NCBI GenBank assembly: GCA_030378125.1
Contig: JAUCGN010000120.1
Location: forward strand, 1-5,424
DNA: 5,424 nucleotides
Source of the DNA: Thiotrichales bacterium HSG1
Lineage (GTDB): Bacteria > Pseudomonadota > Gammaproteobacteria > Beggiatoales > Beggiatoaceae
Direction: 5' to 3'
The stretch's first letter is position 1, and each line of letters begins with the position of its first letter. The position numbers were made by a program, and so were the translations under genes. Of this stretch, positions 1-5,402 are shown in pieces. Below the pieces are notes generated by a model. That model ran no database searches and was not told the DNA's origin. It saw only the letters and a program-made list of their open reading frames with translations.

Positions 1-598
1 CATTGAATAAAAAATTTTTACCATTATGAGTAATGATTTTAAAATCGAACAAGTCGGGAAAATATTCGTTTGTCACTCCTTCTTTCTCATAAGGCACTGT
101 GAAAATAAAAATACCACCCGGCCGTAAAAGCCGTTGAGCATTGTTAAACGCAATCGAAATTGGAGGTGGGATATGTTCAAATACATCACTTGAAATAATA
201 AAATCGTATTTATTTTCTACGTCAATATTTACAATATCCAGTTTGGGTTTTTGGTGATAAAAAGTGTTGGTGTAACCGATCTTATCAGGCAAACGATCAG
301 CATATCCTTCCCAATCGCTCATACCAACCCCTTTAATATTTTTATCTATAGGGAAATCGGGTAAAATTAGACCTTTCCCAAACAATTCCACCGCTAGTGC
401 ATATATAACTGAACGCATTCTCAAACTTGAGCCACATTGTTGACATGATTGAGCTTCTCTATTTTTAACGGTTTTTAATGCAACATCTTTATTAATATGT
501 CCGCATATATTACATTGAAAAGTCAACACTTCTTCCGTTTGAGTTTGAGAAGGTGTGGTAAAAATTGTTCTAAGTTTTTGAGTTAAATTAGTTAGCAT
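1..598 (-). CDS. Class I SAM-dependent methyltransferase with N-terminal zinc ribbon (C-terminus off the left edge)
   Basis: The frame is open from an ATG at 596-598 to the left edge, giving 199 residues without a stop. Two CxxC pairs (Cys29/Cys32 and Cys52/Cys55) look like a zinc ribbon. The rest fits a Rossmann-fold methyltransferase of the Methyltransf_11 type: a degenerate glycine motif I (IKGVGMSDW, about residues 88-96), the strand and acidic turn IISSDVFEHI (134-143), and LLRPGGIFIFTVPY (157-170). Family knowledge says such enzymes transfer a methyl group from S-adenosylmethionine. The acceptor cannot be read here; sugars or lipids of a surface-polysaccharide locus are possible, because exosortases often sit near such loci, but that is inference. 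The start has no clear Shine-Dalgarno sequence (upstream is AT-rich). Motif I lacks the usual GxGxG, so SAM binding is likely but not proven. Confidence 0.85.
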   Translation of the reverse strand, partial: MLTNLTQKLRTIFTTPSQTQTEEVLTFQCNICGHINKDVALKTVKNREAQSCQQCGSSLRMRSVIYALAVELFGKGLILPDFPIDKNIKGVGMSDWEGYADRLPDKIGYTNTFYHQKPKLDIVNIDVENKYDFIISSDVFEHIPPPISIAFNNAQRLLRPGGIFIFTVPYEKEGVTNEYFPDLFDFKIITHNGKNFLFN

Positions 599-927
599 AA
601 TATTTAAATTTTATATTGTTATAGGACTTAACGCATTGATAAAAATATATGGATGATTTATTTATCTAATTTTATTCTATATTTTTTTAGATAATTCAGG
701 GCTTCTTGCAAAATTCATAAAAAGAGAGAATTTAATTATAAAAACAAGATAAATAATGAGATAATATAACAAGATATTTAAATAAGCAAGAAAAAAATAA
801 TGGCAAAACTGAAAGAAAGATTATCAACTTATACGCTTCCCTCCACCATATTCTCCAACACACGATATTCAAGTAGCTATATTTTTGGCAGAAATAAGTG
901 TGGAACGAGTTATAAATTTATATAATT
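599..927. other. AT-rich intergenic stretch with a possible transposase-like remnant
   Basis: No intact gene is visible in these 329 bp. A plus-strand ATG at 800 opens MAKLKERLSTYTLP. The sequence then continues coherently only after a one-base shift at about 839-840, reading PPPYSPTHDIQVAIFLAEIS and onward to a stop at 954-956. This resembles a frameshifted N-terminal fragment, and its end overlaps the 3' end of the gene on the other strand. A segment at about 698-716, gggcttcttgcaaaattc, resembles the kind of end found on some insertion sequences, but I find no matching inverted copy in the window. No terminator-like hairpin is evident between the two flanking minus-strand genes. Confidence 0.35.
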
Positions 928-1563
928 TCAATGAACTGAATCATTTTGTGGTATGAGCTTCTTAACAAAATTCCGGTTGAAAGCATACCAAATTATTGGG
1001 ACTGCTAGTCCGCAACCAAAATATGCAAGTAATAATTGTATATGACTTAATGAGTTAAGCAGTGATTTGGAATAAATCGGAGCCGGATATAAATAACCAT
1101 AGCTGTAGATAAATTCTGCTCCACCACTTGCGGTTATTGTTGCGACAGAATGAAATACCAGCAGCCATAAAACTATTGTGGTTAGTAGGAAAATTATTGA
1201 ATTACCAACAATTTGGTTAAAAATTCGCCGTTGTGGAGTCGCTAAAAACCAAGCCCATAAAACTGGAAAACCAACGGTATAAATAATCAGTGGACTGACA
1301 TATATTGTCCATCGGCTACGCTGGCTTTGGTCTTTTGGTTGCTTTTTGGTTAATAAGTTGGTGCGAACAAACCATCTATCACCTTTTGATTCGTGCAATT
1401 CGACTTGCTCTTGATGGAACCATAAACTTGCCATTTCCCCAACTACGATACGCAATCCGGGTAGAATAACTGAGTTGACGGAGAACCACCAGAGTACAAA
1501 GGCTGGAATTAACCATAGTAAAAAATGGAAGGTAAATTTAATTAAAGGATTAAGCTGCTTCAT
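928..1563 (-). CDS. Exosortase H-associated-type membrane protein
   Basis: This is a 211-residue protein with about four membrane helices: roughly residues 8-30, 88-108, 120-145 and 172-196. The first is followed by a conserved polar loop (about 31-87) containing ILPGLRIVVGEMASLWFH. It starts 8 bp after the stop of the exosortase gene on the same strand, so the two are almost certainly cotranscribed and probably translationally coupled. The start has no well-spaced Shine-Dalgarno sequence, and an AGG lies too far upstream. From memory, a membrane protein of this size and layout regularly accompanies exosortase H, the enzyme for IPTL-CTERM substrates. The family name rests on that partner and on overall appearance, not on a search. 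Its likely role is to assist the exosortase in the inner membrane; no catalytic residues are apparent. A truncated paralogue with 66 of the first 77 residues identical lies at 3046-3285. Confidence 0.75.
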   Translation of the reverse strand: MKQLNPLIKFTFHFLLWLIPAFVLWWFSVNSVILPGLRIVVGEMASLWFHQEQVELHESKGDRWFVRTNLLTKKQPKDQSQRSRWTIYVSPLIIYTVGFPVLWAWFLATPQRRIFNQIVGNSIIFLLTTIVLWLLVFHSVATITASGGAEFIYSYGYLYPAPIYSKSLLNSLSHIQLLLAYFGCGLAVPIIWYAFNRNFVKKLIPQNDSVH

Positions 1564-1571
1564 TGGAATTT

Positions 1572-2087
1572 TTAAGACCTGCTAGGTTTTGGAAACCTGG
1601 CAGGTCTAGCCTGATGGGTGATAATATAATATAACCAACTGCCAAATATAACTATCATGCTTATATTTATCAAAACTATCCAAACTTGTTTGTGAGCAAA
1701 ATCAAAATATTCTGGCATCCAGTCGCCGATGTAAAATAAAGTTATTAAGCGGAAAATGTTAATGGCTTGGAGAACTAAAATTCCAATTAGGATTCCCCAG
1801 AGTTTTTGTTTCCAACTGCTGTCAAATGCGACGATGGCGGCAAGTAATAACCATGAAGCAGAGAGTCCTGAACAGTCGTCAGCTACTTCAAGTGCAAAGC
1901 CGTGAGTTCCATGTCTCATAACTCGGTCGATGAGAATCATATTGTCGTCAAAGAGGTGGATGAAGAACCCGGATATTTTGGCTAATAGTAAGCAGAAGAG
2001 GTTGATTGCTGGGAGGAGAGCATTCCATTCAAGTGTGGCAAGACCGATAAGGGCAAGTATACAAAATATGGTGAGGAATTTAGTCAT
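1572..2087 (-). CDS. xrtH: Exosortase (XrtH-like transpeptidase/protease of a C-terminal sorting system)
   Basis: This is a 171-residue polytopic membrane protein. The exosortase/archaeosortase signature residues are all present and in order: Cys72 in ADDCSGLSASW, Arg113 in AINIFRLITL, and His132 in FDFAHKQVW. Family knowledge: these enzymes cut C-terminal tripartite signals (short motif, hydrophobic helix, basic cluster) at the outer face of the inner membrane and pass the substrate on to the surface. The compact size and the associated membrane-protein gene 8 bp downstream favour the exosortase H subtype; the subtype is an inference. The chosen ATG (2085-2087) has no recognisable Shine-Dalgarno sequence. 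The last 12 codons (ARPARFPKPSRS) lie inside a palindromic repeat also found at 2876-2908, so the C-terminal tail appears to be repeat-derived. The gene is divergent from the Uma2 gene at 2289. Confidence 0.85.
   Translation of the reverse strand: MTKFLTIFCILALIGLATLEWNALLPAINLFCLLLAKISGFFIHLFDDNMILIDRVMRHGTHGFALEVADDCSGLSASWLLLAAIVAFDSSWKQKLWGILIGILVLQAINIFRLITLFYIGDWMPEYFDFAHKQVWIVLINISMIVIFGSWLYYIITHQARPARFPKPSRS
1575..1607. repeat. 33-bp palindromic repeat, copy 1, inside the 3' end of the exosortase gene
   Basis: The arms 1575-1588 (agacctgctaggtt) and 1594-1607 (aacctggcaggtct) pair at 13 of 14 positions, and the one exception can form a G-U pair. The loop is ttgga. A second copy, in inverted orientation and with the same 5-nt loop, lies at 2876-2908. 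The repeat encodes the C-terminal tail of the exosortase, and its left arm begins one base after the stop codon. Confidence 0.85.
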
Positions 2088-2173
2088 GGTTTTTTACAGG
2101 GGAATTTCAGTATATTTCATTCAATGCTAACATATAATACAGCGATAATATTTTTTAGTTTATCAGGTACAAT

Positions 2174-2179
2174 TATAAT
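2174..2179 (+). promoter_or_regulatory. Possible -10 box for the Uma2 gene
   Basis: A perfect TATAAT lies in the divergent intergenic region 2088-2288, about 110 bp upstream of the plus-strand start. The -35 position (ttttttag, about 2151-2158) is a poor match, and the region is so AT-rich that other TATAAT strings occur at 2133-2138 and 2283-2288. I see no convincing promoter for the exosortase pair on the opposite strand. Confidence 0.2.
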
Positions 2180-2288
2180 ATACCTAACTGTGAAAGCAAA
2201 TTCAACTTGATGCAGTATTTGGAATAAAGACTGTATATGAACCAGAAGTTTATCATATTTATCAATTTCACCAATTCAAGGCTATAAT

Positions 2289-2843
2289 ATGGGCTTACCT
2301 CAAAGAAAATTATTTACTATAGATGAATATTTGTTACTCGAAGAAAATTCGGTAACTAAAAATGAATTAATTCATGGTGAGATTAATTCAATGGCTGGTG
2401 CTAAAAAAAATCATGTGAAAATAACTGGGAATATTTCATATAATTTAATCCATCATTTGTTGAACTCAGATTGTGATGTTTATGCGACTGATATGAAATT
2501 AAAAGCTGGACTTGATTGTTATTATCCTGATGTTTTCATAACTTGTGAGCCGGAAGATAATGAGTTAGTTTTAGAAAAAGCCATCCTTATTGTTGAAGTT
2601 TTATCAGATTCGACAGAAAGTTTTGATAAAAGTGTTAAGTTAGAAAGTTATTTTCAGATACCGACATTGAAGGAGTATTTGTTAGTTAGCCAAAATAAAG
2701 TTGAGGTTTGGATATACAGACGTTTGGAGACCAAGTGGGAATTAGAAATTTTCAATAATTATGAAGATGAAATTCATTTGGTTTCTATCAATTTAACAAT
2801 TAAAATCAAGACTTTTTATGCGAAGGTATTTGACCATGATTAA
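2289..2843 (+). CDS. Uma2-family (DUF820) PD-(D/E)XK nuclease-like protein
   Basis: This 184-residue protein matches the usual Uma2/DUF820 length and order of motifs: an N-terminal FTIDEYLLLE, LIHGEINSMAGA (about residues 27-38), the acidic YYPDVFITC (Asp81), LIVEVLSDSTE (Glu103), and then DKSVKLESYFQIPTLKEYLL with Lys117 as a candidate basic residue. Family knowledge places it in the PD-(D/E)XK nuclease fold. These genes are abundant in cyanobacteria and some large sulfur bacteria, and their biological role is largely unknown. The start is supported by AAGG at 2278-2281, 7 nt before the ATG. The gene is alone on its strand and separates the exosortase pair from the truncated paralogue and RT gene, so it looks like a separate insertion rather than part of either unit. 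A palindromic repeat follows 32 bp after the stop. Confidence 0.88.
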   Translation: MGLPQRKLFTIDEYLLLEENSVTKNELIHGEINSMAGAKKNHVKITGNISYNLIHHLLNSDCDVYATDMKLKAGLDCYYPDVFITCEPEDNELVLEKAILIVEVLSDSTESFDKSVKLESYFQIPTLKEYLLVSQNKVEVWIYRRLETKWELEIFNNYEDEIHLVSINLTIKIKTFYAKVFDHD

Positions 2844-2875
2844 AATATAGTTTTTCAGATAAATAATTTCAATAA

Positions 2876-2908
2876 AAACCTACGAGGTTTCCAAAACCTC
2901 GCAGGTTT
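2876..2908. repeat. 33-bp palindromic repeat, copy 2, downstream of the Uma2 gene
   Basis: The arms 2876-2889 (aaacctacgaggtt) and 2895-2908 (aacctcgcaggttt) match at 13 of 14 positions around a 5-nt loop (tccaa). This is the reverse complement of the loop in the copy at 1575-1607, and most stem positions are shared, so the two belong to one repeat family. It may also serve as a transcription-stopping hairpin for the Uma2 gene, although no T-run follows directly. Confidence 0.85.
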
Positions 2909-2940
2909 CGCACAAATGTATTTTTTAATTGGCTATAGTC

Positions 2941-3050
2941 GGTAGGGTTGGTGAAGCACAGTGTTAGCGACCATTTTTCAATTTCAATTCCTTTAAATCA
3001 TTGATTAAATTTATAGTTGGTCGGTTTCATTTCATTGCACCGACCCTACC
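2941..3050. mobile_element. MITE-like element with 13-bp terminal inverted repeats
   Basis: The left end ggtagggttggtg (2941-2953) and the right end caccgaccctacc (3038-3050) are inverted copies matching at 12 of 13 positions, enclosing about 84 bp of AT-rich sequence with no open frame. The size and termini fit a non-autonomous miniature element. I see no convincing target-site duplication. The right terminus abuts the truncated membrane-protein gene and supplies its stop codon. The parent transposase is not in the window. Confidence 0.6.
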
Positions 3051-3285
3051 TGGCTTTTGGTTGTTGTTTGGTTAATAAATTAGTGCGTACAAACCATCTA
3101 TCTCCTTTGGCATCGTATAATTCTACTTGTTCTTGATGAAACCATAAGCTTGCCATTTCACCAACTACAATGCGTAATCCGGGTAATATTACTGAGTTTA
3201 CGGTAAACCACCATAGTATGAATGCTGGAATAAGCCAGAGGAAGAAATGGAGGATGAATTTTGCTAGTGGATTAAGTGGTTTCAT
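3046..3285 (-). pseudogene. Truncated second copy of the exosortase-associated membrane protein
   Basis: These 79 codons match the N-terminus of the protein at 928-1563: 66 of the first 77 residues are identical by hand comparison, covering the first membrane helix and most of the polar loop up to LLTKQQPK. The remaining three helices are missing. Near the break the DNA reads as if about 7 bp had been deleted relative to the full copy (ctggctttt versus ctggctttggtctttt). The TAG stop is created by the terminal repeat of the adjoining element at 2941-3050. Most nucleotide differences between the copies are synonymous, so the duplicate was probably under selection before it was broken. It lies 166 bp downstream of the RT gene on the same strand. 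A short membrane peptide could still be made, but loss of function is likelier. The start has no clear Shine-Dalgarno sequence. Confidence 0.85.
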
Positions 3286-3333
3286 AGATTAGGCTAGTCG
3301 ATTAGGTGTTGTGTATGACGTTCTGTTTATATA

Positions 3334-3400
3334 CCCTACATGGCTAATTTAAGTCTCTGTTTGAGTTATTGTAGGGTGGATAAGCGGAGCGTCATCCACC
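3334..3400. repeat. Nested hairpin repeat between the RT gene and the truncated copy
   Basis: The arms ggtggat (3375-3381) and atccacc (3394-3400) form a perfect 7-bp stem around aagcggagcgtc. The overlapping tgtaggg (3370-3376) can instead pair with ccctaca (3334-3340). Short palindromes of the type gtagggtggataag...atccacc are, from memory, dispersed in many bacterial genomes. It lies just downstream of the RT stop and could weaken read-through into the truncated gene, but there is no adjacent T-run. Confidence 0.6.
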
Positions 3401-3451
3401 ATCTCATGTATATTGTTTTGTGAAGAGGTGTATAGCTACGTGGCTTCGAAC

Positions 3452-4939
3452 CTACGGCCGTGAATTTTGATTAAGTAATATCGATTTTCTCCTAAAAAAC
3501 AGCGTCCCAAAACCCAAAACGAGTAGAATAATAGCGTTTACTCTTGGGGAGGCGGTGGGAGCGGGGGTGGCCGCAATAGGAGTGTGTGCGGACGTGATGA
3601 AACCAGTTCCAGCGGTGAATTGACATTTGAAGTGTTCAGGGGGCGATTCAGTTGTATTGGTGAAGTAAAGGGTATCTCCGTTACTAAGGGCGCCGGGGAA
3701 ATCTGTCATGGGGCCGGTGCCTGTTTTGGAACAGACGTTGTCCGTGGCGCCCGTGCATATGTTGAGACCGGGCGCATTGTCAGTATACCCTTCACCATCT
3801 ACGGTGTCCCATGCCCCCGCCTCGGATATAGATTGAACGCATCTACAATACACCCAATCATTAGTCCCGAAATAGTTGCAAGGGGTCCCATAGGCAGTCG
3901 AATGCAGTCCGATGCCTAGCCCCAAAATAAGCCAACGCTTCCAATACAATTCAATGCGTTTTTTACTCGCACCTTGCTCATAGAGCCGAACCGTGTTCTT
4001 TTGCAAACGTGACAACGATGATGCCGAAGGTAGAATCCCAATGGGAAGAATTCGCTTGCCCAGAAAATCAAAACCTTTACTTGCTTTCCCAATATAAGTT
4101 TTATCTGGAGCAACTTCAACTCTCAACGCATGTAAAACAGTATATACCTTTTTAACCGTTTTTCGCAAATCCCAACTATTTTTACAGAAAATGACCCAAT
4201 CATCCATATAGCGTCGATAAAAATGCTTATCATCCGTACTGAACAACGCATCCAACGGACTTAAATACAAAGCTCCCAACTGTGGCGAAATAGAAGCACC
4301 CAAAGGCAAACCCTTGGTTATATCCCGATAATTTCCACCTCGCTCCACAGTCCGTTGCATAAACATCCACACTAACCGCTGTAACTCAATTTCATTCGGC
4401 AACAAAGCAGCAAACTGATCCAACAAAATCCGATGGTCAACATTTGCATAATAACCCTTCACATCAGACTTCATCACCTGAGCTTTTGGCTGTGATAAAA
4501 GTTGAGCATGAGTTTCTTTAACCGCTTGCTGAGTACCGCCACGTCCGGCCAGATGCACACATTCAGGAGCTAGATTATCATTAAAAACCGGTGTCAATAC
4601 CTGACTGATAGCCCGAATCAACAAACGATCTTCTGCACAACGAATCTCAAAAAATTCCCCATCAGCATTTTCAACCTCACTCACAACCTGAAATTCAAAC
4701 TGCCCACTGAGTATCCGTTTTGTTAAAGAAGCCAAATGCTCCTCCCAACCACGACTATAATCCCAAACATCGCTATTGTCCTGTTTAGAACTGCTCTCTC
4801 GCAACCAAACTAAAGCTGCTTCAAGATTATCATCAGCAACTACTTGTGATAACAGAAGATTTGGTTCAAATTTTAATGCTGCAAGATGTGAACTAGTACT
4901 AATCTGCGTTTTTGTTGAAGGTAAAAGCCAATTAAACAT
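3452..4939 (-). CDS. Reverse transcriptase fused to an exported Cys-rich domain with an exosortase-type C-terminal sorting signal
   Basis: This is a 495-residue uninterrupted frame. RT part: IRCAEDRLLIRAI (99-111), HLAGRGGTQQAV (129-140), MKSDVKGYYANVDH with catalytic Asp159, KGLPLGASISPQL (209-221), RRYMDDWVIF with Asp246/Asp247, and GFDFLGKRI (289-297). It has no recognisable maturase or HNH part and no retron-type VTG motif, so it is a stand-alone RT of uncertain class. A helical LYEQGASKKRIELYWKRW follows, which looks like the natural RT end. Then come a signal-peptide-like segment (about 331-351, ending STAYG), a domain with six cysteines (354, 365, 367, 395, 403, 439), a Pro/Ala/Thr linker (452-466), a helix (467-482) and Arg-Arg-Lys (483-485). 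I infer a cytoplasmic RT, an exported domain and exosortase processing. AAGGA at 4948-4952 supports the start. GC is about 55% in the exported part and 45% in the RT part (hand counts), suggesting a chimera. Confidence 0.85.
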   Translation of the reverse strand: MFNWLLPSTKTQISTSSHLAALKFEPNLLLSQVVADDNLEAALVWLRESSSKQDNSDVWDYSRGWEEHLASLTKRILSGQFEFQVVSEVENADGEFFEIRCAEDRLLIRAISQVLTPVFNDNLAPECVHLAGRGGTQQAVKETHAQLLSQPKAQVMKSDVKGYYANVDHRILLDQFAALLPNEIELQRLVWMFMQRTVERGGNYRDITKGLPLGASISPQLGALYLSPLDALFSTDDKHFYRRYMDDWVIFCKNSWDLRKTVKKVYTVLHALRVEVAPDKTYIGKASKGFDFLGKRILPIGILPSASSLSRLQKNTVRLYEQGASKKRIELYWKRWLILGLGIGLHSTAYGTPCNYFGTNDWVYCRCVQSISEAGAWDTVDGEGYTDNAPGLNICTGATDNVCSKTGTGPMTDFPGALSNGDTLYFTNTTESPPEHFKCQFTAGTGFITSAHTPIAATPAPTASPRVNAIILLVLGFGTLFFRRKSILLNQNSRP

Positions 4940-4947
4940 AATTTTAT

Positions 4948-4952
4948 TCCTT
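4948..4952 (-). promoter_or_regulatory. Ribosome binding site of the RT gene
   Basis: AAGGA on the minus strand lies 8 nt before the ATG at 4937-4939. This is good spacing and the clearest Shine-Dalgarno signal among the minus-strand genes here. It supports this start for the RT fusion. Confidence 0.7.
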
Positions 4953-5099
4953 GTTGGTATCTTAAATCACCACTTAAGCATTAATTATGCCAAAATATCA
5001 ATCAATATAGATTTATTGTTTTTTTTGCATTTTCAGTTGGTTATAACTTGTTGGGATTTTGGCTGGTTTCACTGCATTTCACTGAAAAATTGCATAGTT

Positions 5100-5121
5100 C
5101 ACGGAATATGGACGTTCCGTG
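5100..5121 (-). other. Small hairpin in the RT leader
   Basis: cacggaa (5100-5106) and ttccgtg (5115-5121) form a perfect 7-bp stem with an 8-nt loop. On the minus strand a short T-run (about 5085-5089) follows, but some 11 nt away from the stem, so it is a weak terminator candidate at best. It lies 160 nt upstream of the RT start and 34 bp from the long hairpin. Confidence 0.5.
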
Positions 5122-5155
5122 GACATCATGAAATTTCTGCGAAACCCATTAGCAG

Positions 5156-5258
5156 TTGACAGTTATTTCGGGAATAGAACGAAGTGGATTTCCCTGAACG
5201 ATTGCTAGATATTGGTTTCGGGAAATCTGTTTCACTCCATTCCCGAAACAACTATCAA
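5156..5258 (-). ncRNA. Candidate structured RNA: 39-nt inverted repeat upstream of the RT
   Basis: The arms 5156-5194 and 5220-5258 are inverted copies matching at 31 of 39 positions, with a 25-nt loop. All eight differences are transitions. Read as minus-strand RNA (the RT sense), five become G-U pairs and the other three fall together. The predicted fold is a 28-bp helix, a 3x3 A/C internal loop and an 8-bp helix. On the plus strand the helix would be broken at five separate places. A local alternative stem also exists: gtttcgggaa (5215-5224) with ttcccgaaac (5240-5249). A MITE is the main alternative explanation. Whether it is a separate RNA or part of the RT mRNA cannot be told from the sequence. 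Confidence 0.55.
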
Positions 5259-5393
5259 AACTATCACTCTTTCTGATGCTCACAATTGCTTTCAACATTG
5301 CCCTTAATTTTGGAATATAGGAGGGAAATATTATGCTTTTTACCTTGTTAACAGTTTCTCCAATGCTTTCCAAACTTTGTTTACCGATAAATC

Positions 5394-5402
5394 ATTATAG
5401 CA
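5394..5402 (-). promoter_or_regulatory. Extended -10 promoter candidate driving the RT leader
   Basis: The minus strand reads TGCTATAAT, an exact TGnTATAAT extended -10, which can work without a good -35; none is visible in the 20 bp left before the window edge. Transcription would start near 5387 and run through the long hairpin into the RT gene, giving a leader of about 450 nt. Confidence 0.4.

Noticed and set aside
1930..2130. 66-codon plus-strand frame
   Set aside because: It is antisense to the exosortase gene, with no ribosome binding site or protein features.
2191..2328. Open frame upstream of the Uma2 start (LDAVFGIKTVYEPEVYHIYQ)
   Set aside because: It has no start codon in frame, is only about 45 codons long, and overlaps the Uma2 gene in another frame. 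There is no family match I recognise.
3425..3470. tRNA-like T-arm (ggttcgaagcc on the minus strand)
   Set aside because: The flanking bases do not form the stem, and no acceptor or anticodon arm can be built.
3584..3919. 111-codon plus-strand frame
   Set aside because: It is antisense to the exported domain of the RT fusion. The minus-strand frame has the cysteines, linker and C-terminal helix of a real protein.
3916..4119. 67-codon minus-strand frame
   Set aside because: It is an alternative frame within the RT gene.
5149..5373. 74-codon minus-strand reading frame upstream of the RT
   Set aside because: It starts with TTG, has no ribosome binding site, shows no recognisable family, and spans the 39-nt inverted repeat. 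The RNA structure explains the sequence better.
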